64,000 nt of DNA, from positions 47,301-111,300 of the forward strand of contig NZ_JADMWW010000005.1 of NCBI RefSeq assembly GCF_015548375.1, given 5' to 3'. This DNA is from Collinsella aerofaciens (GTDB taxonomy: Bacteria > Actinomycetota > Coriobacteriia > Coriobacteriales > Coriobacteriaceae). Numbering within the stretch: position 1 is the stretch's first letter; every line of letters begins with the position of its first letter. Shown here in pieces: positions 18,786 through 26,973 of the stretch. The notes under the pieces were generated by a model that was given only the letters and a program-made list of their open reading frames with translations, had not been told where the DNA came from and searched no databases. The translations under genes and the position numbers were made by a program.

Positions 18786-18889
18786 AACCAGTCACTCCAA
18801 AAACGAGGTGGGCTCGCGCAGATCAATCGCAAGCCCACCATATGCAATCTGCCGCGGGGTTTTCAGCAGCTTACATTCCGAATAATTGT

Positions 18890-20260
18890 CTATTCCGCCG
18901 ACGTGTCTGCATCAGGGCGATACATGATGTAGACGAGGACGAAGGTAAGAATAAAACCAACGACATTGCAAAGGATCGCACCAATAAGGCTGCTCATATC
19001 ACCGGAAGGATTCATGTAGCCGGGGAAGCTGAAAATACCACTCGACGTCATAACAAACGTGCGGGTATTGAAGATAGCCGGGATAACAGCGCTAATTGCA
19101 CCAGAAATCATGGAAGCGACGATGATCTTCTTGTGCTCCAAAACTATGCCGTACAGGGCAGGTTCTGTAATTCCGCACAGGCTCGTAATGGCACAGCTGA
19201 ATCCAAGGCTCTTTTCGCTCGGATCCTTCGAGCGGAAAGCAAACGCCAAGCAAGCGCCGACGACACCCATGCTACCGCAAAGAAGTCCAAGGATAGGGTC
19301 GGAACCGACGGTCATAATATTGTTGATGGAGATCACAATGAGGGCCCAATGAAGTCCAAGAGGAATCATGACGAGGCCAAATATCGGTCCAAGAATAACG
19401 CCGCAAAGAATGGGGCTGAACTGATAGACCGCCAGTACGGCAGTCGCAAGCAAGGAGCTCGCCTGTTGGATAACCGGGCCAACCACAAGAAGCGAGATGG
19501 GGGCAGCAATAGCAACTGTCAGGAACGGAACGAGTGCAAATGCCAAAGCATCGGGAAGAACCGCACGCAGCCACTTATAAAGAACGGATGCGAACCAAGC
19601 CGCCACGATAGCGGGAAACACCGTCGAGGCATAGCTCACCATCGTGAACTTCATGCCGAACAAATCCAGCGCATCACCAGCTCCAGCTGCGGCAACAAAA
19701 GTCGGGTAAAGCAGGATTGCACCGAGCACCGCACCGATATATTGATCGATTCCAAAGAATTTGGCCGCAGACGATCCGACGAGAACGGGCAAGAAATACA
19801 TGCTGGCGTTTCCCATGCCGTACAGCAGGGTATAAATTCCGCTCTCAGCGGAAACGACACCTGCCGTCGTCAGGATACTAAGGACGGCGTTTATCATTCC
19901 GCATGCAATCAAGGCGGGAAGAACGGGCATCATGATGCCGCTGATCAGCTTCATCAGCTTTCCCAGAAAACCTTTGGTCTCGCCTTCATCTGCCGCGGAC
20001 TTCCCGGTGTCAACCCCGGTTTCCTTTGCAACGATTTCGTAGACCTTATCGACCTTGGGCCCCACAATCACTTGGTATTGCCCTGCTGAATGGCGAATAT
20101 CGATCACACCATCGATTGCCTTGACTTTTGCATCATCTACGATGCTTTCGTCCTTAAGATTGAACCTTAAACGAGTCATGCAGTGGGCTACAAATGTAAC
20201 GTTTTCTGTACCGCCCACCATCTCGAGAATCTCGGCAGCGAGCTTGGTTGTATCTGCCAT
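18890..20260 (-). CDS. PTS beta-glucoside-type transporter, EIIBC
   Basis: A 456-residue fusion. The IIB domain (1-90) carries the phospho-accepting Cys27 in AHCMTRLRF. The IIC domain (about 105-450) has ten hydrophobic helices and the ITEPALYGI substrate-site motif. It lacks the IIA domain that BglF-type proteins often have, so a IIA must be supplied by another gene. ATG 20260 has GGGAG ten bases upstream; the in-frame start at 20278 does not. It follows the antiterminator gene by about 70 bp and is presumably controlled by it. Confidence 0.88.
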   Translation of the reverse strand: MADTTKLAAEILEMVGGTENVTFVAHCMTRLRFNLKDESIVDDAKVKAIDGVIDIRHSAGQYQVIVGPKVDKVYEIVAKETGVDTGKSAADEGETKGFLGKLMKLISGIMMPVLPALIACGMINAVLSILTTAGVVSAESGIYTLLYGMGNASMYFLPVLVGSSAAKFFGIDQYIGAVLGAILLYPTFVAAAGAGDALDLFGMKFTMVSYASTVFPAIVAAWFASVLYKWLRAVLPDALAFALVPFLTVAIAAPISLLVVGPVIQQASSLLATAVLAVYQFSPILCGVILGPIFGLVMIPLGLHWALIVISINNIMTVGSDPILGLLCGSMGVVGACLAFAFRSKDPSEKSLGFSCAITSLCGITEPALYGIVLEHKKIIVASMISGAISAVIPAIFNTRTFVMTSSGIFSFPGYMNPSGDMSSLIGAILCNVVGFILTFVLVYIMYRPDADTSAE

Positions 20261-20328
20261 AAATACCATTTCTCCCATGTTGTGTTTTATATGTAACCAT
20301 CGGCAAAGCGCGCGCCTTCGCCGACCAA

Positions 20329-21167
20329 TTACCTAGCTTTCGATGCGATTCGATTGATATGCATCATCAGATAGAGTCTTTCTTCGTCTATAAGTTCTTG
20401 GCCCGTCAGCCGGCTGAGAACAGAAGCGATGTCATCGGCGCACGCCGATGCCACCGGATATTCATCTTTGAGCGAGAGATACATCTTGCGGTTGTCGCTT
20501 ACGATACTTTCGCCAGAGTTCAACCTATTGAATAGGTACTGAAGGTGGGTTGCGAACCTTGCATAATCGAAGCCCTCCCGATCAACTTGAATACCAAGCC
20601 GTCTTTCAACAGCAATAGTTGATTCTTCGAGAACGCGATCGTAAACGTCCGTGCCAAACTCTTCAGCCAGCTCACATGAATCCGAATCGGCCATGTTATT
20701 GATAAACGCCATGGCAATTCCAACTGTCTCATGAGCGGGAAGCCTAACATTGAGACGTTTCCTGATTATTCGAAGCGCGTACTCGCCGATTTTGAATTCG
20801 ACGGGATATTGTTGGCGAACATCAAAAGACAAGGGCATATGGACAACAATGTTTTGCTCCTTGCGCTTAATTGCATACGCGATATGGTCCGCAAGAATAA
20901 ACGGCAAATTAGGGCTTACTTCATAGGGAAGCAGTCCTGTCGACATATCAATAACATCCGAGGTCAGCTCGAGAAGTTCATCCGAGACTTCATCAATGAG
21001 AGCGATGTAGCGGGAACTGCGTTATAGAACGTTCGTTGAATCTCCGAGAGCGGTAATTCATCGCCAACGTCCTTAAACCCCAGGCCACGCCCGAATGCCA
21101 CCAGCTGCCTGCCATTTCCGTCGATGCAGAGGACAGCGCTGGTGTTAATTCGTTTAACGATTTCCAT
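20329..21167 (-). pseudogene. BglG/LicT-family antiterminator, frameshifted
   Basis: The N-terminal CAT RNA-binding domain (MEIVKRINTSAVLCIDGNGR) starts at ATG 21167 and its frame ends at TGA 20964. The two PRD domains read in the -1 frame: IDEVSDELLELT leads into MSTGLLPYEVSPNLPFILAD and on to the stop at 20329. A single missing base near 21000-20997 reconnects both into a normal-length protein of about 280 residues. The PRD frame alone could restart at 20946, but without RNA binding. If the shift is real, the downstream PTS genes may be locked off at the attenuator. Confidence 0.8.
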
Positions 21168-21178
21168 GTGTCCCCCTT

Positions 21179-21270
21179 AAACAAAACAAGGCTCCCGAAG
21201 CAGAATCCGACAATCAATGTCGACAGATGCTGCTTCAGGAGCCTTGCCTGAATATCACTCTGGTTGCCAG
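21179..21270 (-). promoter_or_regulatory. Attenuator: RAT-like site and terminator in antiterminator leader
   Basis: On the minus strand a 16-bp stem (21246-21231 with 21202-21187; arms CAAGGCTCCTGAAGCA / TGCTTCGGGAGCCTTG) is followed by TTTTGTTT just before the antiterminator gene. A RAT-like stretch (GGCAACCAG ... TTCAGGCAAGG, about 21268-21240) overlaps the 5' arm, as in LicT/BglG systems. The protein would bind there and prevent termination. Confidence 0.65.
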
Positions 21271-21299
21271 TTTAAGCGAAACACCGTAAATGACCTCGT

Positions 21300-21316
21300 G
21301 TAAACATTACTAAACA
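21300..21316. promoter_or_regulatory. TAAAC operator candidate
   Basis: GTAAACATTACTAAAC resembles the TAAAC/GTTTA sites at 95-108, 28403-28459 and 36099-36120. It lies between luxS and the antiterminator leader. Weak on its own. Confidence 0.3.
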
Positions 21317-21367
21317 GTCAAACGGTCGATATCTCCATGTGAACGGTTTAGAAGCAGAAGGCAATCC

Positions 21368-21856
21368 TTACGCCTGCTGGTAGTGCAGGTGCTTCTCGTC
21401 GATATCGGCCAGGTCGCGGTCGAGGTAGCGGCGCGCGAGCCAGTTTGCCATGGGAAGGTTCTGGTCCAGGTAGTTGCCGCACTCCTCGGGAGCGGCACCG
21501 GGGACATCGCCCTCAAAGTCGGCGACGAACTCAAAGAGCTCGCGCACGAGCGGCAGGATCTCCTCGCTCGTCACCTCGCCAAACACGACCAGGTAAAAGC
21601 CCGTGCGGCAGCCCATGGGGCCAAAGTAAACGATACGGCTCGACCACTCGGCATGATTGCGAAGGAAGGTCGCACCCAGGTGCTCGATGGTGTGGCACTC
21701 AGCCGTGTTCATGACCGGCTCTTTATTGGGCGTGGTCAGACGCAGGTCAAAGGTGGTGACGGCAGCGCCGGTCGCCGGATCGCGGTCGATGCGACTCACG
21801 TATACGCCGGGCTCAAGCAGCAGATGATCGACAGAAAAGCTCGCAATGCGCTCCAT
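21368..21856 (-). CDS. luxS: S-ribosylhomocysteine lyase LuxS
   Basis: A 162-residue enzyme that cleaves S-ribosylhomocysteine to homocysteine and the autoinducer-2 precursor DPD, in the activated methyl cycle. The metal ligands are His55 and His59 in HTIEH and Cys126 in PEECGNY; the catalytic Cys83 is in GPMGCRTGFY. Length is normal. AGAGGA precedes ATG 21856. It is a single-gene unit. The upstream DNA has an inverted repeat that is split by the second IS110. Confidence 0.96.
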   Translation of the reverse strand: MERIASFSVDHLLLEPGVYVSRIDRDPATGAAVTTFDLRLTTPNKEPVMNTAECHTIEHLGATFLRNHAEWSSRIVYFGPMGCRTGFYLVVFGEVTSEEILPLVRELFEFVADFEGDVPGAAPEECGNYLDQNLPMANWLARRYLDRDLADIDEKHLHYQQA

Positions 21857-21871
21857 GGCAGATCCTCTCGA

Positions 21872-21943
21872 TAGTCAATTTGGGACGGGGCTCTTTTAGC
21901 TGGTTGGAATGGTCGCACCAATCATACCAGTCAAAAAAGCCCC
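21872..21943. repeat. Left arm and broken right arm of a 26-nt inverted repeat
   Basis: Left arm 21872-21897 starts TAGTCAATTTGGGACGGGGC. Its complement is split by IS110: AAAAAAGCCCC at 21933-21943 and GTCCCAAATTGACTA at 23474-23488. Joined, the arms match with one mismatch. Confidence 0.8.
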
Positions 21944-21959
21944 ATTACAGTTTGAGTCG

Positions 21960-22195
21960 TCCGAAAGGGCGGCTCTTTTCCGTTGCATGGTTATACGATT
22001 GAGCCGTACCGGTGGTCGCTGGCCGACCGCCCCGGACGGCCGTCAGGCCCTGCCCCGTAGAGGGCCCGGGACGTGTTGCCGCCGGGGCGGGAGGGGCCGC
22101 GGGGAACGACTGATAGAGATGTGCCGGGCCCGGACCGGGCCACGGCCGGGTAATGTGGGTGTCGCTTCCGCGGCTTACGGCCGGCTCAAGGGAGA
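21960..22195 (+). ncRNA. Candidate IS110 bridge RNA region, copy 2
   Basis: This shares blocks CCCTGCCCCGTAGAGGGC (from 22048), GTGTTGCCG, CGACTGATAG and GTAATGTGGGTGTCGC with copy 1, while the sequence between them differs. That pattern fits an RNA scaffold with variable guide loops. It is an inference from the IS110 family; no RNA is shown. Confidence 0.5.
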
Positions 22196-22204
22196 GGATA
22201 CACC

Positions 22205-23371
22205 ATGCCTGCAGCAGAGACGCCCGTGGCCTACCTGGGGATCGACGTCGGGAAGAGCTCGCACAGCGCGTGCGCGCTCGATGCGGGAGGGGGCGTCGCC
22301 TTCAGGGCCGAGCTGGCCAACAGGCCCGACGACATCGACCGGGTGCTCGAGCGGGCCGGCTCCGGCGCGCTGGTCGTCGTCGACCAGAAGCGAAACATCG
22401 GCGCGCTGGTCCTCGCGCGCGCCCATGCGCACGGGAACCCCTGCGCCTACCTGCCCGGATATGCCGAGAAGCAGGCCCGCGGGATGTTCCCCGGCATCGC
22501 GAAGACCGACGCCATCGACGCCGAGGTGATCGCGCGCACCGCGCTCGGCGTGCCCCGCGCCCTCAGGCCGGCGCCCGAGGAGCCCGAGGGGACCGCCTCG
22601 CTGCGGATCCTGTCGTCGCAGCGCGAGTTCGCGTCGTCCGCCAGGACCCGCGCGAAGAACAGGCTGCGCGCGACCCTGCTCGAGGCCGACCCCGCACTCG
22701 AGGGCGCGGTCGACCCGTCGAGCCGCTGGCAGGTGTCGATGCTGGCCGAGTTCGGCGGGGCCGCCGGGTGCTCGGCCGCCGGCTGGCGCAGGTTCTCGAG
22801 CGCCGCCAGGCGCGCGGGCGCCCCCGCCGCGGGGGCCAGGAGGCTCTGGGAGGCGCTGCTGGCCTCGTCGCGCTCGGGAAGGCGGCTCCCGGCCGGCGAG
22901 GACGTCGCGGTCCGGATACTCGCCCGGGAGATAGCCTCCCTCGACGCCGACATCGAGGAGCTCGACTCGCTCGTGGCCGACTCGCTGGCGGGCGACGAGG
23001 TCTACGAGTGCCTCCTCACGGTGCCCGGGATCGGCCCCAAGACCGCCGCGGCGCTGGTGACGTCGATCGACATATCCGCGTTCAGGGGGCACGACGAGCT
23101 CGCGAGCTATTGCGGCGTGGCGCCGTCCGATAGGCGCTCCGGGAGCAGCATCAGGTCGACATCGCCGCAGCACGGCGGGAACAGGCAGCTCAAGAACCTG
23201 CTCATATTCAGCTGCAACTCCCTCATCGGCACGGACAACAGGTTCGGGAGGTACTACGGGGAGTGCAGGGCGAGGGGGATGAGGCACAGCAAGGCGCTGA
23301 AGGCGGTCGCGAGGAAGAGGCTCAAGGTCATCTACGCGATCATGCGCGACGCCGTCCCGTACGCGGCCTAG
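22205..23371 (+). CDS. IS110-family transposase (DEDD recombinase)
   Basis: A 388-residue protein, the same length as the transposase at 14452 and clearly homologous. It has GIDVGKSSHSACAL, VVVDQKRNIGAL, GIAKTDAIDAEVIART, TVPGIGPKTAAAL and the Ser-rich RRSGSSIRS. GAGAGGA precedes the ATG. It is intact. Very GC-rich codons and moderate divergence from copy 1 indicate two separately acquired elements rather than a recent duplication. Confidence 0.9.
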   Translation: MPAAETPVAYLGIDVGKSSHSACALDAGGGVAFRAELANRPDDIDRVLERAGSGALVVVDQKRNIGALVLARAHAHGNPCAYLPGYAEKQARGMFPGIAKTDAIDAEVIARTALGVPRALRPAPEEPEGTASLRILSSQREFASSARTRAKNRLRATLLEADPALEGAVDPSSRWQVSMLAEFGGAAGCSAAGWRRFSSAARRAGAPAAGARRLWEALLASSRSGRRLPAGEDVAVRILAREIASLDADIEELDSLVADSLAGDEVYECLLTVPGIGPKTAAALVTSIDISAFRGHDELASYCGVAPSDRRSGSSIRSTSPQHGGNRQLKNLLIFSCNSLIGTDNRFGRYYGECRARGMRHSKALKAVARKRLKVIYAIMRDAVPYAA

Positions 23372-23490
23372 CGGGCGGCGGGATCAACCGAAGGGGAAGC
23401 GGGGGCGCCGGGCGCCCGGATGCGTCATGCCGAAATGGCGCGAAGCACGCGGTTGACAAAACTATAGAGACACGTCCCAAATTGACTACC

Positions 23491-23526
23491 TGGGACGAGG
23501 ACCGATGATTATTTGATCCCCGTCCC
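23491..23526. terminator. Hairpin downstream of FGGY kinase gene
   Basis: Arms TGGGACGAGGA and TCCCCGTCCCA pair with one mismatch around a 14-nt loop, 13 bases beyond the kinase stop. No clear U-run, so termination is likely but not certain. Confidence 0.5.
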
Positions 23527-23538
23527 AGAAAAATCATG

Positions 23539-25029
23539 CTAGGCGGTGTACGAGATAGTCGCGGCCACCGCATGGCGCCAGCCGCCGATCTTTTTGGCTC
23601 GCTCGTCGGCGGGCATCGAGGGCTCCACGATGCCGCGAGCACCGTACACGTCGACCACGTCGCGCGTGTACATGCCCAGCGCAATGCCGCAGGCCCAAGC
23701 CGCACCCAGGCCGCTCATCTCGTCGTTGCTCGCAATGCGGATGGGCGAGCCCACAAGATCGCTCTCAAACTGCATCAGGTACGCGTCGCGCGTGGGACCG
23801 CCGTCAACACGAAGCTCGGCCAGCGCCGCGCCCGAATCCTCGACCATCGCATCGATGACGTCGAAGATCTGATAGGCAATCGACTCATCGGCGGCCTTTA
23901 CGAACTCCGCGCGGCCCGTGGTGCGTGTCATGCCAAAAACGCAGCCCTCGGCGTCACTCGCCCAGTGCGGCGCGCCCAAGCCGGTAAACGCCGGCACAAA
24001 GTAAACGCGGCTCGCCGGATTGGCGGCATAGCACAGGTCGGTGACTTCCTCGGGATTGTTGATGAGCTCCAGGTCGTCGCGCAGCCACGTCTTGACGGCG
24101 CCGGCGTAGCTCACGTTGCCCTCGAGCACATACTCGGTCACACCGTCCATACGCCACGCAAGCGAGCTCGAAAGCCCGTGCGAGCTGGCAACGAACTCGT
24201 CGCCGACGTTCATCATGACCGAGCTGCCGGTGCCATAGGTCGCCTTGGCCATGCCGCGGCTATGGCAGCCCTGGGCAAACAAGGCGGCATGGCTGTCGCC
24301 GAGCACGCCGTGAATGGGCACGGGCGCCGGCAAAAAGCCGCCCAGGTCCGTCATGCCGAACAGGCCATCGGAATCGGTCACCTGCGGCAGGCAAGCCGAA
24401 TCGACGCCAAAGGCCTCGCACACCGGCTCGCTCCAGCAGCCACGGCGCAGGTCGAAGAGCTGCGTGCGGCTGGCATTGGACCAGTCGCAGCGGAACTCCG
24501 CGCCGCCCGTGAGCGTCCAGACCACCCAGGCATCGATGGTGCCCAGACACAGCTCACCTGCCGCCGCGGCCTCGGCAGCCGTGGGAACGTTCGCGAGAAT
24601 CCAAGCCATCTTGCCCGCCGGATAGTAGGGCGAGAGTACCAGGCCCGTCGTGTCGCGCACCAGCTCGGCCACGCCCTCGCGCGCGGCCAGCTCGTCGCAC
24701 AGCTCACGGGCGCGGGCGCACTGCCACACCACGGCGTCGCACAGTGGCTCGCCCGTCGTGCGCCTCCAGGCAACAGTAGTCTCGCGCTGGTTGGAGATGC
24801 CGATGCCGGCAACGTCGGCCGGATCGACCCCGGTCTCCTCCACCACGGCGCGCGCCACGGCCAGCACGTTGGCGGCGATCTCGGCTGGATCATGGCTCAC
24901 CCAGCCAGCCTCGTTAACAATCTGGCGATGTGGGCGATCGGCACGATGAATCAAATGGCCGCCCTCGTCCACCAGCAGCGCCTTGGTGCCCTGCGTGGAT
25001 TGATCGATTCCGATGATGTATTTGCTCAT
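23539..25029 (-). CDS. FGGY carbohydrate kinase, glycerol-kinase-like (candidate apulose kinase)
   Basis: A 496-residue FGGY kinase closest in pattern to glycerol kinase (NQRETT, WQCAR, GTIDAWVVW, FTGLGAPHW). Compared with E. coli GlpK, Arg82, Glu83, Trp102, Tyr135 and Asp245 are kept, but the positions equal to Gln246 and Phe270 are both Ser (GDSHAAL, GTGSSVMM), and the first motif is DQSTQGTK, not DQGTTSSR. This suggests a different, perhaps bulkier polyol or ketose substrate. It lies after an isomerase and a two-subunit transketolase. Phosphorylation of apulose is my inference; glycerol kinase is the alternative. AGGAGAG precedes ATG. Confidence 0.7.
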   Translation of the reverse strand: MSKYIIGIDQSTQGTKALLVDEGGHLIHRADRPHRQIVNEAGWVSHDPAEIAANVLAVARAVVEETGVDPADVAGIGISNQRETTVAWRRTTGEPLCDAVVWQCARARELCDELAAREGVAELVRDTTGLVLSPYYPAGKMAWILANVPTAAEAAAAGELCLGTIDAWVVWTLTGGAEFRCDWSNASRTQLFDLRRGCWSEPVCEAFGVDSACLPQVTDSDGLFGMTDLGGFLPAPVPIHGVLGDSHAALFAQGCHSRGMAKATYGTGSSVMMNVGDEFVASSHGLSSSLAWRMDGVTEYVLEGNVSYAGAVKTWLRDDLELINNPEEVTDLCYAANPASRVYFVPAFTGLGAPHWASDAEGCVFGMTRTTGRAEFVKAADESIAYQIFDVIDAMVEDSGAALAELRVDGGPTRDAYLMQFESDLVGSPIRIASNDEMSGLGAAWACGIALGMYTRDVVDVYGARGIVEPSMPADERAKKIGGWRHAVAATISYTA

Positions 25030-25086
25030 GTACTCTCCTGTCTCCCCCGTCGATTCAAAAACTAAAACCCGACGGACAAGGAGCGA

Positions 25087-25187
25087 GCGGCCGTCAAGTG
25101 CCGCAGATTGCCGTGAAAGAGGAGCGCCGCGTACTCTGTGTACGCAAGCGACGGTTTGAACGGCAAGGTGCGGTGCTTGGCGGCCGC
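25087..25187. repeat. Structured element, copy 2 (about 101 nt)
   Basis: An interrupted hairpin with stems GCGGCCG/CGGCCGC, CAAG/CTTG, CCGCA/TGCGG (25101-25105, 25169-25173), TTGCCGT/ACGGCAA (25108-25114, 25160-25166), CGC/GCG and GCGTAC/GTACGC (25129-25134, 25140-25145). Loop positions equal copy 1 at 12249, and stem bases differ in a paired way. It lies between the transketolase stop and the kinase start. Confidence 0.8.
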
Positions 25188-25203
25188 GCAGCGTCTGTTT
25201 CTA

Positions 25204-26142
25204 CTAGTTGCCGAGGAACTCGGCAACGGTCTTTGCGATTCCCTCGCCCGTCAGGCCGTAGTGCGCAAAGACCTCGGGGCTCGTGCCGGTGATGACCGGC
25301 GCGTCGGGCAGGGAGAGGCACTTGACCGGACGCGGGCAGTGCTCACCCACGACCTGCGCGACCATGGAACCCAGGCCGCCGAAGGGGCTGTGCTCTTCGA
25401 CGGTCACGACGGCGCGCGTGGCACCGGCGGCCTCGATCACGGCCTCGGCGTCAAGCGGCTTGACGCAATACATGTCGAGCACCGTCGCCGAGATGCCCTG
25501 CTCGGCCAGCAGGTCGGCAGCGTCCACGGCATGGCGGACCATCTCACCGGTGGCGACGAGCGTCACATCGGTGCCGCGACGCACCCAGGTGGCGCGATCC
25601 ATCTGGAACGGACACTCGTCCTCGGTATACACGTCCTCGACCGGGTTGCGCCCCACGCGGATGTAGGCCGGCTTGTTGTCGGCTACCAGGGCGCGCACGA
25701 GCTCAGCGGTCTGGAAGCGGTCACTCGGCAGATATACGCGCATGTTGGGAATCGCGCTCATAGCGGCGATATCCTGCGCAGAGTGGTGGCTCATGCCCAG
25801 GGCACCATAGGACACGCCGCCCGAGATGCCGATGAGCTTGACGTTGGTGTTGGAGTACGAAACGTCGACCTTGCACTGCTCATACGAACGCGTGGTCACA
25901 AAGGACGCCGGCGAGGCGGCCCAGGCCTTCTTGCCGCACGAGGCCATGCCGGCGGCGATGCTCACCAGGTCCTGCTCGGCAATGCCGACCTCAATGGACT
26001 GCTGGGGATACTGATCGAAGAACGGCGTGAGCGATGCGGAGCCGCGGGAGTCGGAGCACAGGACGACGATGTCCTTGTCAGTTGCGGCGGCCTCGAGCAG
26101 CGTGTCGCAGATAACCTTGCGGTTGGCGATCTTGTTAGCCAT
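25204..26142 (-). CDS. Transketolase-like, C-terminal subunit (candidate apulose-4-P transketolase)
   Basis: A 312-residue subunit with the pyrimidine-binding domain. The catalytic Glu57 is in GIAEQDLVSIAAGMA, and a C-terminal transketolase domain follows (VVTVEEHSPFGGLG). ATG 26142 has AAGGAGG and overlaps the N-terminal subunit gene by eight bases; a longer frame to 26196 is discounted. It forms the thiamine-diphosphate enzyme with the upstream subunit and transfers a two-carbon unit. Two-subunit transketolases include AptAB of D-apiose catabolism, but also ordinary pentose-pathway enzymes. Confidence 0.85.
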   Translation of the reverse strand: MANKIANRKVICDTLLEAAATDKDIVVLCSDSRGSASLTPFFDQYPQQSIEVGIAEQDLVSIAAGMASCGKKAWAASPASFVTTRSYEQCKVDVSYSNTNVKLIGISGGVSYGALGMSHHSAQDIAAMSAIPNMRVYLPSDRFQTAELVRALVADNKPAYIRVGRNPVEDVYTEDECPFQMDRATWVRRGTDVTLVATGEMVRHAVDAADLLAEQGISATVLDMYCVKPLDAEAVIEAAGATRAVVTVEEHSPFGGLGSMVAQVVGEHCPRPVKCLSLPDAPVITGTSPEVFAHYGLTGEGIAKTVAEFLGN

Positions 26143-26971
26143 TGATAGCCTCCTTATGGGCAGCGAAATCGGCGATGATCTGGGCATATTCCTCATCGTT
26201 GGGCAGGTGATGATGCCAGGCGGCCTTGTCCTCCATAACCGGCGAGCCGTAGCCCTTCACCGTGTTGAGGATGATGACCGTGGGCTTACCCTTGGTCTCG
26301 GCGGCCAGCGTCAGCGCGGCATCGATGGCCTGGACGTCGTTGCCCGGAATGGACAGCACGTTCCAACCGAAGGCGGCCCAGCGCTCCTCCTGCGAATCCT
26401 GCTTCATGACGTCCTCGGTGCTACCGCTGATCTGCAGGCGGTTGCGGTCCACGAGCGCGCACAGGTTATCGAGCTGGTAGTTGCCGCCGCTCATGGCGCC
26501 TTCCCAGACCGAGCCCTCGGCAAGTTCGCCATCGCCCATGATGGTGTAGACGCGGTAGTCGCGGCCGTCCATCTTGCCGGCGAGCGCCATGCCCACGGCA
26601 ACGGGCAGGCCGTGGCCCAGCGAGCCGGAGTTCATCTCGATGCCCTTGAGCTTGTTGTTGGGATGGCCGATGTAGGGGCTGCCGAACTTGGAGAAGCGGG
26701 CCTTGACGTCATCGAGGTCAAGATAGCCCTCGTGGCAGAGCACCGCGTAGTAGGCCTCCATGGCATGGCCTTTGGAAAGCACGAAGCGGTCGCGGTTGGG
26801 ATCGTCGACGGTCTCGGGCGAAATGTTGAGGTGGTTGGCGTAGAGGGTCATGAGGGCGTCGATCACTGACATGTCGCCGCCGATGTGACCGCCGGCGCCA
26901 GCCATGATGATATCGACGCAATCGCGGCGAAGGTCCCAACGCAGGGACTCAAGCTCTTCGATAGTTGCCAT
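26135..26971 (-). CDS. Transketolase-like, N-terminal subunit (candidate apulose-4-P transketolase)
   Basis: A 278-residue thiamine-diphosphate-binding half of transketolase. The GDGE motif is at 146-149 (MGDGELAEGS), with the Asn-containing NYQLDNLCALVDRN completing the metal/diphosphate site. HIGGDMS and SGSLGHGLPVAVGMA are typical of this half. Its length is the norm for split transketolases. It starts three bases after the isomerase stop, so isomerase and transketolase are translated from one mRNA. Confidence 0.88.
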   Translation of the reverse strand: MATIEELESLRWDLRRDCVDIIMAGAGGHIGGDMSVIDALMTLYANHLNISPETVDDPNRDRFVLSKGHAMEAYYAVLCHEGYLDLDDVKARFSKFGSPYIGHPNNKLKGIEMNSGSLGHGLPVAVGMALAGKMDGRDYRVYTIMGDGELAEGSVWEGAMSGGNYQLDNLCALVDRNRLQISGSTEDVMKQDSQEERWAAFGWNVLSIPGNDVQAIDAALTLAAETKGKPTVIILNTVKGYGSPVMEDKAAWHHHLPNDEEYAQIIADFAAHKEAING

Positions 26972-26973
26972 TT

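Larger units (their letters stand above)
21944..23472 (+). mobile_element. IS110-family insertion sequence, copy 2
   Basis: The ends CATTACAGT (left) and GTTGACAAAACTATAGAGAC (right, from 23452) match copy 1. It carries a non-coding left end of about 260 bases and one transposase gene. It was inserted within the right arm of an inverted repeat between luxS and the kinase gene. Confidence 0.8.
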
